Shown: positions 46,501-58,891, counted from the first letter of the stretch. The stretch is 64,000 bases of DNA from Bradysia coprophila (GCF_014529535.1 NW_023503608.1:2604001-2668000); one strand, 5' to 3'. Notes: generated by a model from the sequence alone, not told the origin. Translations and numbers: made by a program.

Positions 46501-48520
46501 ACATCTACTCATGCCATCGGTTTTTTAACATTTTGCCTGTTCGCTTTCAGACCGGAAACTCCGAGACGAAAACGTGTATCCGAATTGAAAGGAGGTGATT
46601 GGGAACAATTGTGCGAGGCAGCCAACAGCAATCAAGCAAACGTTGTATTTAAAAGTGTCTTTGACCAATGCAAAGATCTTAGACAAGTACATGAAAATAA
46701 TGAGACTGTCGCTTCTGTGACTAATCAAAATGTAGTTGCCGAAGCTCCGATTCGACAGTCAGCTAGAAGCAGAGCCAAAGTAAAGTATCCAGTATCGAAT
46801 GACGCCGAACCGATTGTAAGATTTTGTATGCGACTTCGGCGGGTGTGTAACTCAATCAAAAAATATTTTTCAGACCTCAAAGCGACCAAAACTCCGCACG
46901 GAGCCGATAACGTTTAAAGTGCCCTTTGATACTGTTCCAACAAAGTCAGACAATGCGCCACCACAGGAAGTTAAGGCATCCGAAGAATCGTCGAAAGTTT
47001 CTTTGGATTCAACAAACTCAGATACACCTTTGGTGGTCAAGGCTTCCAAAAACTCGTCGAAAGCTGCTTTGGCTTCATCTAAGCAGGATGAAGTAAGTCT
47101 CTTTGACATAAACGTTTCAATGCCTCTCCACTCACCAATAAATTTTTCTTAAAATAAATAGACAGACGAAAATGTCGCACTGGAAATGGCGCACACTCAA
47201 GTTTTCGTCAAAGCGTCCTCCACACCGAAAGAACGAGCCAAACCTGATCTACCTGGACGTCGAGCGAGAGCTGCTACGGATGTACCGAAAGACATTCAAA
47301 AACCGATACCCAAGTTACGTGCACAACGTCAATCGGTAGCATACTCACCGAAAGTCTCTGATGTTAAGGTAAACAAACTTTGTCAAAATCGACAATCTTT
47401 CAACTGGTTTTGCAATTGATTTTTGTTGAAACGCATTCTTGCCAGGTAACATCCGACGTAAACGAAAACGTCGATGACAGTCTCATCAAGAACATAAAGT
47501 CCGAAGAGAGCGAAAAGCAGGTAAATGCAAAAGAATCGGAATGATAACCCGAATTCTCAGAAGAAAAAGATTTTTTACAAAATCTTTCGTTTCATTGATA
47601 GAGCTCAATTGATGGTCCCCGCCAAACTCGGAAGAGAAAGGCCAGTGATACAAATGTTTCAACTGATTCAGGCGCTAGCTCGTCATATACAGTAAGTTTA
47701 CTATCCAACTTGGGTACAACCAAAAAAATTATTTCCAATTGACTTTCAGTCAAGAAGTCCGTCATTAAATCGCTCATCACGAAACCAAAACTACCCAGTA
47801 ATGTTCACAATGGTGGATCCTGCGCCTCACAAGGCAACATTGAAAAATTTGAGTGAGTTCATTGGTTCGCCGCATCATTGCGTTCTCTGATTTCTTATTC
47901 ATTCTGTCGCTCTATTTCAGACATATCCATCGTCACCGAAACTGGTACATACAATGCATTGATTACGGACAAAGTCTATCGCACCTCTAAGTTCATGTGC
48001 GCTGTAGCCGCTGGAAAGCCAATCGTTTCGATTGAGTGGCTAAACGCGCTGAAAGCAAAGAAGTCGTTTATTGATCCGTTTGAGTATCTGCTCAAAGATG
48101 CGGCAGGAGAGAAAAAGTATCATTTTAATTTGGCCAAAACATTGAACAAAGTTCAACAAAATGGAGAGTTATGTCGCAACCACTCCATATTTGTCACGCC
48201 GAACACATCGCCGTCGCCGGACATACTGAAAGGTAATTTAGATTTTACAATTCAATTTCCTCAACCTACCAAAAGGGGTAATTTCCCTGACGCTCTCGTG
48301 TCCAATCTCACATTTTTCTCTCCAACTTTTAGATGTCATAGCCAGCAGCGGTGGAAAGTATTTGAAAACATCCTTGTCTGCCCGGAAAAACGACATCGTT
48401 CTGTGTATTTCGGCTGAAGAGGATGCAAAGGTGGTCACTCAATTGAAGAAAAAATATCGCAATTTGAAGGAAATAACGGCTGAGCAGTTCATGCAGGGCA
48501 TTTTTCAATATAAAATCTAA
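43522..48520 (+). CDS. MDC1/Mu2-like DNA-damage mediator with tandem BRCT domains
   Basis: Chromatin adaptor expected to bind phosphorylated H2A.X/H2Av at breaks. Eighteen exons: 43522-43581, 43644-43811, 44040-44681, 44944-45132, 45191-45343, 45408-45476, 45535-45612, 45702-45853, 45922-46056, 46163-46468, 46551-46815, 46874-47092, 47162-47368, 47446-47520, 47602-47691, 47750-47852, 47921-48232 and 48333-48520. All keep frame, giving 1136 aa. Tandem BRCTs fill about aa 950-1136 (VTETGTYNALITDKVYRTSK, GKPIVSIEWLNAL, SIFVTPNTSPSPDILKDVIA), closest in pattern to MDC1. Acidic middle part has TQxF motifs at about T115, T416, T475 and T578, which in MDC1 recruit RNF8 after ATM phosphorylation. No FHA domain is visible at the N-terminus. 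Exon 5 has a tandem AAEDVQ repeat. Confidence 0.87.
45255..45315 (+). repeat. 24-bp coding minisatellite in exon 5 of the MDC1-like gene
   Basis: About two and a half copies of GCTGAAGATGTTCAAGCTGC-type units encode AAEGVQAAEDVQAAEDVQPA. Unit length is a multiple of three, so copy-number change keeps frame. Likely variable between individuals. Confidence 0.7.
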
Positions 48521-50208
48521 AACTGTTGTTGATCCAGTGAGTTTTTGTTAAATATTTATTTTGTGGAACTGTAAATTATTTTGTCGCAATCGTTAAAGAT
48601 AAAATCATTTCATTTTTCGGGGAAATAGATGACTTTTCTTCACATACACAGGTTCTGAACTCTTCCCCAATTTTCAACTAACTTTCGTGCAAGCATTCCT
48701 GAGACAACGCAACTCTAATTGATTCATTCATAACCATATGTTACTTCTAATGGAATGTTTAAAGTATCGCCCAATAACTAACTCAAAATCTTTTACTTCA
48801 TTTATCTAAACATTTATTTTACTGAATAAAATCAAGAATAGGTATATGTAAACTCGGCGCGAAGTGCACAGACGGTTTGTAAATTATGAGAGCGTTCAAG
48901 ATGAATCGGTTGATTAGCGATAACTAGTCTCTATCTCTAGTTTGATTGCATAAGACCGCATTAATTGAAGTACATTGCTCAGTTCTGTGACTGCTGTCGA
49001 TAAAAAATGATTAACCACTCATCTACTCCACACGCTATTCAACTTCCTTCCCTTTTTGGGGACTTTCAAATGAGAAAACGACTTCCTAAGCTTCCATTTA
49101 CTTAAAAACTGAGGCCACATTATGTTAAACAGTCTGGCACCTGACTGTAATTATGCCAAAGTCGTTTTAATGTAAATGAACAAGTTGTCATTGAGTCACC
49201 GTCATCGTATTACGGAATTTGGAACTGAAGGATTAGAGAAAACTACGCTAACACAAAATAGCTATGTGCCTAAGTGGAAATTTTGTGTAGTACAAGTGGA
49301 AATTGTCAATCCGAGGCGAAGCTGAGGTTGACAACACATAGTATATGCTAAGTTCCAGTCGAAATTCAAAAGAATCCCTCTTTGTTTTGTTTGTGGGATA
49401 ATTCTTTTATGGATTGGATCCTTTCGGCTTCATATGCAACCTTAGACAATCCACTTTTCCCACATATGCGTAATGTGCTATTAAAACCCTATTCTTTGTA
49501 CTTCGCATGTAAAGCTGTGTTACACAGCTCGTGATAAAAATGAAAAGTCACGGTTGATCATTGACCTCGGCTTCGTCTCGAATCAACAAAATGTACACGT
49601 TAACTCGACTTTTCAACTTTGTTTCTCTAGTTATGCGTCTACCTACTTCGACAGTGTTTTAATTTTTGCTAAAAACTTTTCCGAATTAGTCTTAAACAAC
49701 GAAGTGGCTGAGAGTGTCGATTTTCACTAAATAATTTAAAACCTCAGAAGCAATCAGCTTTTGGGTTTTCTTTTTCTTGTTCAAAAAATCTGTGAGCCTT
49801 GTGTATGCAATCTATAGTCTGTCAAGTCAATTAATACAATTAATAGCTTTGGAAATCTCCACTTTTTACGATTCTATGACAGATCTCCTAACTCATTTCC
49901 TGTGTATAACTCTGCTGAGATGAGGCTCGCTTTGACGAAAAGATAGACTTGTTGTCTTTTCGTTGGAATGATCAATCAGATAAAACTTGAAAGAGAATGT
50001 GCATAGATTGTTGAGAGATTGGCATCGGTTTAAGCTAATTGAATCGCAAACGATATTAAATGAATAAGAATCACACATTTGGGAAATTAGAAAATTTAAC
50101 GCATTATTTAACGCAATTTAAAGTTTTATTTTACTAAATGTGTGTAACAAAAACAGATTTCTCTCATATTCTCATTTCTCATTTAACATATCAAAATATT
50201 CCGGTAGC
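48521..50208. other. Convergent gap with GAGGCGAAGC-type hairpins
   Basis: No gene found. AATAAA signals near 48827 may serve the MDC1-like gene. Two sites (about 49304-49337 and 49552-49587) carry the palindromic core CCGAGGCGAAGCTGAGG or its near complement, also seen at about 58937-58968. Confidence 0.45.
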
Positions 50209-50946
50209 TTAACAATTGGAAGACTCCAGTCCATGTTCGATTATTGCTTGAACAATTTCGCTGGTAAATCTTGCAATTATTTCCAGCGCGTTGTTCTCAG
50301 GTAAATCTTGCAAAGAATCACTGACAAACGAACCAAACGCCTCAAACTTTTGTGATGGATGATGATTTTTTAGAATTTTTTCTGGTGAAACTATGCCGGA
50401 AAAATCGTTATCGGCCAGAAGGGATTGCTTCAATCTGTCAATGTTTCGAAGTGTTTGCGATATTCTGCTGGTATCCATAGATTCATCGGCATCGCCATTC
50501 AGATTGAGCTGATCTCCAACTTCATTTTTTATTTCAACAGTTCGATCTGTCGCATATGGACGAACGAAACGACATCCTTCCGCTTTGGTAAAACCACGAA
50601 AGCCCGCTTCAACGGTAACTGTTCGCATTCTCATCGTTTTATAGGATTTCCGTTGTCTTATGTGACTGCTGAGGAAGTTGAGGTTATGGTATAGGGGCCA
50701 CATAGGTTTTGGATTCGGTAGACCGTCATCTCGCAGTGATTGCAATCTACGTTTTTCCACATTGTACCGATTTCTTAATTGATACATCCGGTCCTTGAGA
50801 ATGTTCACGTCATAGCAAAGTTGTTCGGCTATGTTGTTCCAAGCGTTTTCAACGAATGCTTTGTCCTTAAATTTTGCATGAGTTCTGTCGTACAATGCGG
50901 GAACCAATTTAAACTCATCGATTAGTTTCGAGTCCAGACCACTCAT
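50209..50946 (-). CDS. MADF-BESS domain protein
   Basis: Insect-type DNA-binding regulator. 245 aa from ATG 50946 (MSGLDSKLIDEF); an upstream in-frame extension to 51069 exists but is not MADF-like. The MADF (Myb/SANT-like) domain covers about aa 8-100: LIDEFKLVPALYDRTHAKF, then AWNNIAEQL, DRMYQLRNRYNVEKRRL and a final MWPLYHNLNFL. The C-terminal BESS motif (about aa 206-240) is recognisable in FGSFVSDSLQDLPENNALE. Between them is a serine and acidic linker. MADF binds DNA and BESS mediates protein contacts or dimerisation. Intronless. The specific orthologue is not identified; Diptera have dozens of such genes. Confidence 0.88.
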   Translation of the reverse strand: MSGLDSKLIDEFKLVPALYDRTHAKFKDKAFVENAWNNIAEQLCYDVNILKDRMYQLRNRYNVEKRRLQSLRDDGLPNPKPMWPLYHNLNFLSSHIRQRKSYKTMRMRTVTVEAGFRGFTKAEGCRFVRPYATDRTVEIKNEVGDQLNLNGDADESMDTSRISQTLRNIDRLKQSLLADNDFSGIVSPEKILKNHHPSQKFEAFGSFVSDSLQDLPENNALEIIARFTSEIVQAIIEHGLESSNC

Positions 50947-52232
50947 GTTGAACAGTAATTGTTGACTGTTGTCCAGTTGAATTTTCTTTTCTTTTTGTTT
51001 GTTTAAATTTGTTTGATGCGGCACAGAGCTACCTCTATTTTTTATTACGTACAGCAACAGGCCGAGCAACTATTAAACTACAACAAAAAAATGTTGTACA
51101 CAAAGATGCTTTTAAAAAATCGATCAAGAAGTCTAGAACGTCAACCATATAGCCAGGGGTTTAAATTTAAAAGTAAAAAATTAAAACCAAAAACGAAGCG
51201 AAGAGAAAAGTGAAATCAACACGTCAAATTGTGCCATGGGTATCAGACCCTATTTTTAAGAAATTCTTTCTCGAATTTGGTGAGTTTTCTAAAATATTCC
51301 TGATTTTAGGATTTTTTTAAAATTTGGGCTTAACCAACGCACTTCAAGCGTCAGTTATCGTAGTGACACCTGCCAAATAGAGGATATCATTTAGTATGAA
51401 TAATTTGTATGATACACTGATACACTCTCCAGATTCAGTACTCTTATTTAGAGTAGACTCGAAAAAAACGTTCGATAAAAGATAGGCTAGGTTACATTGC
51501 ATGCAGCTTGCTGTATAACTCGCCAAAACATGGTGTTAGAGATTAAATCATTAAATATTCCCTGTTTCATTAGGACTTCCCGTCCTAAAAAAAAGCAAAC
51601 ACACACTCTACGTAGACTGTGTTGTGTATTGAGGCTATTTATTCAAGGACAACAAGTGCGCCAGGAAATAACAAACTGCGTTCTTTGTGTTTATCGATAG
51701 AGGTCGAATAGACTTTATGTTTTGTTCGGTTGTCCCGATTGACCATTATTCCACAAAGACAAAAAAAGCCCGGCCTTAACAAAGTGCAGTTGTGCATTAT
51801 CGTACTTAAATAATGCATCCGCTAGATCAGGGACTATTTTTTGGGAAAACTTTTTTTTCTCCATTTTTTACCAATTTTTCATATAAATTTTCCACCTTGT
51901 CTTATTTTCTCGAAAATGTGGGGGCAAATTTCACCAAAATAGTCCCTACATCAGATCGAATTTGAATTGAAATTGAAACCATTTGAGGTTCACTTATTCA
52001 TCAAGAAAGACTTTTTCGCCAGCCACATCCATCGCACGAGTTTTTACATTCGTTGCGTCCGCAATTCAACTATTAGAAAATAAAATATCAAGAGCATCAT
52101 ACTCAGCCTTCAACATCCGTCAACACTGAAATCAACTCAAATTTTGCATTGGTTCTGCGTCCATTATATTTTCTCAATCTAAAATAAAATCAGCTCGAAA
52201 TCTGTACAAATTCTCAACAATTATTTCCTTCG
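50947..52232. other. Intergenic gap with an AGGGACTATTTT inverted repeat
   Basis: No gene found. A small inverted repeat at about 51829-51948 begins AGGGACTATTTTTTGG and ends CCAAAATAGTCCCT, a plausible MITE. A phrase near 51335 (CAACGCACT, CAAGC, then CTGCCAAATAG) recurs at about 37905. Confidence 0.5.
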
Positions 52233-53884
52233 TTATTTTGTCTTTCGGTAGTCGACTGAATTGTGCCGTTTAGTGACAATTCCAGTTGCAACAACGGTTT
52301 TATTACTTTCCCTAATCGTGAAACGTTGTCCATCCATCAAGAACATTTGTTTCAATAATTTCATTCGTACTTGTCCGAATTCGCCAGGCATGATGATTGC
52401 GCCATCCGCTGGAATAAATGAAAAAAAAAAATGTTACCGTCTGTCGCACGTACACTGAAATTAGTATGAATTACGCAATTCGATTCGACATTGCACATTC
52501 CAGGTGCTGGAATAACATTGTTGAGCGTAGTTCGATTGAATTGGATGTTGGCGACCCCCTTCCTTTTCAGACAGCAGGTAGATGGACGCATCGAAATAGT
52601 TACAAATATCTGCGCTGTTTGTAGCACAGAGCGCCATGCCACGTAGTACAGTTGATAGTTTCACGCTTCTCAACAAGACGCCGACGTTGTCTCCAGCAGT
52701 TGCCTATGTAATTAAAGTTACTTGATTAGAGTGGAAGTTATTATACTAGCGATAATGATGCTCACTTTAGGAACACTCTGTTTGAATATATGAATGTCGC
52801 GAACTGAAGTTTTGATGTTCTCACTAAAACCCAACAGAGAGACCGAGTCATCCTTAGCTATTGTGCCACGGCGTATCGTTCCGATGACAACCGTTCCCCG
52901 ACCAGGTACTGTGAACATGTTATCAACTGGCATTAGAAATGGCGAACTGAGGTCACGCTGCGGTACATCAAAATAGTCGTCCAACGCCTTCATCAAACGA
53001 TGGATCGATGGTACACCGATGTCAGACATATCCGAATTCAGAGCCAAAGTTGCTGACCCATGAATTACTGGAGACTTGTCACCATCAAAGCCAAAGTCGG
53101 TCAGAAGGTCCCTGGCTTCAAATTCAACGAGTTCCAAAGTTTCCGGATCGGATTTGTCTGCTTTGTTGATGTAAACGATGATTTTTTCGATTCCGACCTG
53201 TTTCGCTAATAGCAGATGTTCCCTGGTTTGCGGCATTTGACCGTCGTCGGCGGCAATGACTAGAATAGCCCCATCCATTTGAGACGCTCCCGAAATCATG
53301 TTCTGCCGAAGGTCGAATTAGAAAATTTTAGTCGTTAAAATAGGCTACGAATAAAAACCTTAATGAAATCCGCATGACCCGGACAATCTGTGTGAGCATA
53401 ACTCCTTTTTTCGGTTGCGTAACCAATATGAGCTGCATTGATTGTTATACCTGCATGTAGGTCTGCATTTAGTACACCGTCATCCGGACAAATGGAATTT
53501 ACCTTAACCTCTTGCCTTCTCTTCCGGCGCCTTGTCTATTTCATCGTAGGGCACGTACTTTGCGTTACCGGCACTTGCTAATACCTTCGTGATTGCTGCT
53601 GTTAAGGTTGTTTTACCATGGTCAACATGACCTATAGTTCCTACATTGCAATTTTCTCTGCTTTCGGTAGTTTTACTTGAATACAATCGCTTTGCTGCTT
53701 GATGCAATTGCCACCTATTTCTATTAACACAGGAGCTTCTTTTGAGATAATTAAGGTTATGAGTTGCTGCTGACACGGTTCGTATTTGGATGTACTGAAT
53801 AATTGCAGTATTGATGTGACGTTTAGTGTTTTGAATGAACAATTGTGTCACTTTCGAACTACATATCAATAAATTCAGATTCAT
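52233..53884 (-). CDS. Mitochondrial translation elongation factor Tu, divergent copy
   Basis: GTPase that brings aminoacyl-tRNA to the mitochondrial ribosome. Five exons on the minus strand: 53509-53884, 53359-53450, 52766-53302, 52475-52703 and 52233-52408, giving 469 aa. About 75 basic, acid-poor residues form a transit peptide ([14 protein letters not shown]). G motifs: G1 GHVDHGKT (aa 85-92), G2 RGITI, G3 DCPGH, G4 NKAD. Domain 2 has [15 protein letters not shown]; domain 3 ends [32 protein letters not shown]. Domain 3 start ([19 protein letters not shown]) and the short C-terminal tail differ from canonical EF-Tu. Insects have a second, divergent mitochondrial EF-Tu, and this may be it. 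Not obviously damaged. Confidence 0.88.
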
Positions 53885-56800
53885 TTTATCAATAAATTCA
53901 ATAAAATGAAAATGTTATTGTTTAGCAAAGAAAATACAACTGACGTTCGTGTCAAAGTCATCACATGTGAAGACAGTCCTTCTTCATCATAATACGTCAT
54001 CATTTAGCGCGAATTGATTCTGAACATTTGAATTATCGGTGAGACAACATTTATGCAAGGATTCCAAGAAAATGAGGCACAAAGTTAAAAATTTTCACCA
54101 TACCACAAATCACGGTCAGGGACCTTACATACATTTATCATTTTCCTATATTTTCCAATATTTTCCTACATTCGTGACTTTTTCGGTAATATGTGTCGCA
54201 CTGGCTACCAAACGGCCCTTTAAAGAAATCGGGAAGAGGCGTATAACATTTAATACATTTAATAAGGCCCAGCGCTCCCACAGTGTCCTACTTTCCTACT
54301 TTGTCCTACTTTTTGGAAATTCGTCCTACTTGTCCTACTGTCCTGCGTAGGACAAGTTTGTTAAGCACATTTCTGAAGTCGAATGGATGAATGGATGTGC
54401 AACAGTTTACTTTAGAAAGAGTAAATCTCGCGAGGAGAAGTCACCTCATCTGCATTTCTTTCTGCAAAGTTCTTTAAGAGACCTCCTCGACGAAATCTGG
54501 GAAATTAGGATAAAATTTAGTATTTCTTGTCCACTTTCCAATTTCTTGAAATTGAATTCTCTAACCTACATTATAAACTACTGATTTTTCATTATACTTC
54601 TAAAATTGATTCCAAGACCATGGCAAAACTCAAACATTTGAAGTTTTTCATTCGCATGAAATAAATCTGCGTTTTCGACTATTTTGCTAACTATTTTGCC
54701 TGAGTATAAGAATTTAATTTTTCAGTCATAAATCAGCTTAGAGAAGGTTTTCGTTAGAAAAATGGTGTTTGTGGCTCTTGTGAGCGTTGTCGCTTTTGTA
54801 TTGCTTTTGCAGTATAGTAATAGTATAAAGAGTAGTTGACTCAAAATATAACCGAAAAGTGAATGCGTGAAAAATTGTCCTACGTGTCCTATCATAGGAC
54901 ACGAAATTTTGAAGGCCTTTTTTCATGTAAAATTGCAAAAGGCCCTTCCGGAATCTATCCAATTCCCAGTTCGGCACTGTAAGAGCTGTTTCGGAATCAA
55001 AGCTCTATTTGGTGGCTGTCAAAACGATCACTCATGCTTGTGGTGAGGTAATTTTTCCCTTGACTAAGCAGGGCCTATTTTAGGGAATTTAAATTCTGAA
55101 AATTCCGAAAAAAAAAATTGGGGTAAAACTTATGATTTTTGAGTTGACTAGCCACACAATTTATAAGGAGAAGTTGCTGTTCAGGTTAAACCTCAACTTA
55201 TAATTTTAATTGAAAATAGCACGACGAATTTCTTCATACACACCTTGTTAGATTGATCAGGGTGGGATGATCAAATTAATGAGCTCGAAATACAGATATA
55301 GTGACTTTTTGTTCCATTCCCGGTTATCATTTAAATTCGATATCAATCTTTACCACTTGATGCACTTAATCACAAAAATACTCAATTTCTATGAAAAAGA
55401 TTCTTCCAAATCCTTTTTCAATCAACTAAAAATTTATTGATTTTTTAAAATAAGGCGAAGAAGTAACACAATTCAAATGAATTAAGTTTTTAAAATCTCA
55501 AGTTTCATTTCACATTTAAACTAAATCTCAGCAGGATTTATTTTACTTCTTAAAATTCTGAAATGTTACATTTCGTACCTAGGACTAAAATACTCGTTTT
55601 TTATTATTGATTTTTGAAAATTTTAAGTGTACATGAGACATTGTTTTACAAATCAAAAATTTCTGTAAGTTTTTCATTTTTTCAATAGGACTAAAAGAAT
55701 CGAATACGCTAAAAAAGACTTTTAGTCCGTGGTACGAATTAGTCATTTGTGTGCCTGATTTGGACGATTGATTTTAGGCAATTTCGCGAGTTGTAGGCCG
55801 AACGGCAAAGGGCCGAAAACTCGAGAAAAAATCAAAAATTCCCCTCATTTTTGGCCCGAAGCATGAAAAATATTTTTCATATCCGACGGAGAAAAAGTGC
55901 GACAAAGTCCGAGGTATGATTTTTTTATTTTATGATTTTTACAGAAATAAAATTCCCAAATGAATAAAAAAAAAATATTTATTCGAGAAAAATGAAATAA
56001 AAGCAGGGTAAATTAAAATGATCGATTTATGAAGATTTTTAGCGTATCGTGATTTGAAAACGAGTAGAACTAAATAACAAGCTTTCGATCGATTAACAAT
56101 GTTTTTTCGGTGTATTGAGCTTGCGATCGCACGTTTATACTTCTGAGTCGAGCTTATGCACGTTACATTGGAACTGTTTCTAGATAATAAACCTAACAAA
56201 TGCAATATAAACAGTTCAAATAGGCGGTATGGAAGACTACATATGGGTAACTCCAGGGTTAGTTGCGTTACCAATTTCGTCATTTCTGAGGCATAAAGTG
56301 AGCTGTGTTTTGCCCCACAGAAAATGTTGCTTTGGCTCAAACCCGTTTAAAAAAATTGTTACAAAATTTTTCGAGATAGCCTCGACGAGTCAAAATTCGA
56401 GGGATGAATCACCACTGGGAAGCTGATTTTACCTACTTCACTCACCCAACTAACCCGATCGAGCCAAAAGTATTTTTCTCGTAAAGTCATATGCTGTAGC
56501 TTTCGAATGACACCGATCTTCAGTTTTTATATGAAAAAATGTAATTTTGGCAACGTTTGGGTCGAGGTGATTTCACCTTACTTCAAAGCAGAATGAACCA
56601 AAAATCTTCTAAAAATTTAATTTCGTGTCATTTGCAATTATAGCGTTCGTTTCTACAGGGAAATAAGTTTACAGAAATCATTTGAGAATTATTGAGAATA
56701 TCTTGGAAAGTCGAATACATATAAACACTTTTTGGTCATATCTCCCCGAGACATGCCAATGACTTCATATTGGTGTAAAACTACGCATCTTGTCAATAGC

Positions 56801-57177
56801 TTTGAGCAAAAAAAAAGTTTAGTGAAATCGGTTCAGGTTTCGTGAAATAAACTAGAATTTTCAAAAATTTGCGAAAAACAAGCATACACTTTTATGGTGG
56901 TATCTCCCCAAGATTTTCGGCCGACCGACCTAATATGGGGCTTAAACTGAAATAGGTTTTCATTAGGTGAAAATACTTCGAAAAGTCTAAAATTACCTGG
57001 AATTACCCATATACTGACTTTCAAATTCAAATTCGATCATTGTAATTTGCTTCCACTTTATTATTCTCTGATGGAATCCTAAAAAAATTATAACTTTCTG
57101 AAAGATTTACACCCGTCACATTAACGGGTGTCGGTTTTTTTTACTTTTTATTTTTATTTTTTGGTTGAGCCCCACTA
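53885..57177. other. Long AT-rich gap with GTCCTAC repeats
   Basis: No gene supported. A cluster of GTCCTAC units lies at 54284-54354, with inverted copies (GTAGGAC), and a related palindrome GTCCTATCATAGGAC at 54887-54901. About 55769-55815 repeats the family B centre (TTTCGCGAGTTGTAGGCC). Open stretches at 55939-56340 (minus) and 54039-54350 (plus) have no recognisable domain. Confidence 0.5.
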
Positions 57178-57934
57178 TTATAAATTACAAGAGGTGCCTG
57201 TAAGAGCTCGTTTAGAAGAAGGAAAAAAAGAAAAATTTGCATCAATATCTAGCGTATTGTTCTCAATATATCTTCGATTATCACTGCTTTGGTTGCTTAT
57301 GGCAGTATTTTTTCTGCTATAATCATAACTTCTATGATCTTGGCTGTAGTCATTGTCCGAGTTCATTTTCAATCGTAAAAATTTCTTATTGTCGTTATAA
57401 CTGAAGTCCTGAATCCTGTTATCATTATCAGAGGCAAATAGGCGGCTTTGGCACGCAGAGAGATTTCCCTCCTGAAAGTGACCATTTTCGTAATGGAAAT
57501 TTGATAGTCGAATAAGAAACACGGCAGAGTAAAATAAACTTTACTCTGTCGTGATAAGAAAACGATTTTTTGCTCACAATATTCATTACGTTTCCATTAA
57601 AGTTGTTGACGACATTCGGTATCTTGATTTCATCACGGAATTTCACAGTCAGAATTCCAAAAACAAGCACTAAGCACAGTCCGATTAAAGCTAATATGAT
57701 ACAGTAGACAATGGTAGCTAAAATCGAGAATACGAACGGAGCTGAAATAAAGGCCAATAGTCCCAGTACTACGGCGGTCACTAAAATGCAATGACGAATG
57801 AGTCGATGTATGAGAATTGATTCATGCTAAATTTTAAACTCACATTTCTGCCGTTCATCAAGTTCCCTGAATTTTTCATCGACCAAACGTATTATAGAAA
57901 ATATTGCATTAATAATATCAGCGCCTACATCCAT
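57178..57934 (-). CDS. Small membrane protein with hydrophobic hairpin (possibly LDAF1/promethin-like)
   Basis: Three exons on the minus strand, 57844-57934, 57578-57780 and 57178-57471, joined in phases 1 and 0, giving 195 aa. The N-terminus MDVGADIINAIFSIIRLVDE could form an amphipathic helix. Two closely spaced hydrophobic segments follow (about aa 31-75: TAVVLGLLAFISAPFVFSIL, then IILALIGLCLVLVFGILTV), a hairpin-like layout. The rest is hydrophilic, rich in Asn, Asp, Ser and Tyr (DNDYSQDHRSYDYSRKN), without known motifs. The segment ISAPFVFSILATIVYC recalls the lipid-droplet factor LDAF1/promethin, but this resemblance is weak and short. Splice sites and frame agree well, so I trust the gene more than the family guess. 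Confidence 0.65.
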
Positions 57935-58705
57935 ATCGTTTTTGTATTAACAATCACAGAAACTAATGAACGGATGACTTAAGTATTTTGTACTTTTTTC
58001 ATTAATGAACAACAGCTGAAAGCCGGTACAGAACAACAGATACATCTATATACATAGACATACTACGCACTGCTAATATTTGTTCTACTTCAATGTCAAG
58101 TTTTAGTTATATCATCTCTTGTTGACTAGCAGTACTATATGGTGATTTTCGCACAAAATATGAAAATACTTAAGAGGGATTCTATTGAATATTGATACCA
58201 GAATTGGCACTATTGAAGGCTGATTTATATTCCTGGATAGTCGAGGCTCCAAAACCCGCCTCAGATATTTTATATAAACCATGTGTGGCCGGTGGGGTCT
58301 GATGGGAGCACGAATCGTGTTTTTTAATCCTTGAGGAATTTTCTCAGGAAGAGTAGGGCATGGATGACTATTGTGTCATTGGAAGGCTTGGGTTGAGTAC
58401 TCCTGTGGATGATATTAGTTTTTAAAAAATTGATGATATGCGTCAAAAATATAGCATTTGGAAAAATACTCAAAGTCGATGAAACTTAGGTGAGTTATGG
58501 CAAAGGATGTGCCCAAATGAAGCAATTGTGTTTGGTGATGTTCCGTCCTTGATGCATTTAGTACTCATGTATCACAAAACTCAAATGGTACGAAAATTGG
58601 AAATTTTTGAGCTGGTTCTTGAAGTCATAAATAGTATATTTTTGACTTAAATCTTAAATACTTAAAGTGGAAGCATTATAATTTGATCGATTCTATTCAT
58701 TTTTA

Positions 58706-58883
58706 AATAATTGTAGTTTTTCAAAAATTCATTTCGAAAACATTACAGTATAAAAGCTTACACATATGCATTAGAGCTGTTTACTCGCGGTATACCTGCG
58801 GGTAATCCGTTCAAATGCACGTGTCTAAGCTTCTATACTGTAATGTTTTCGAAATGATTTCTTCGAAAACTACAATTATTTAA
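58706..58883. repeat. Inverted repeat, about 50-bp imperfect arms
   Basis: The left arm has AATAATTGTAGTTTTTC, then ATTTCGAAAACATTACAGTA and AAGCTTA. The right arm carries the complements (TAAGCTTCTATACTGTAATG, then TTTTCGAAAT and AAAACTACAATTATT). The loop of about 60 bp contains GTATACCTGCGGGTA. Probably a MITE. Confidence 0.65.
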
Positions 58884-58891
58884 TAGTTATT

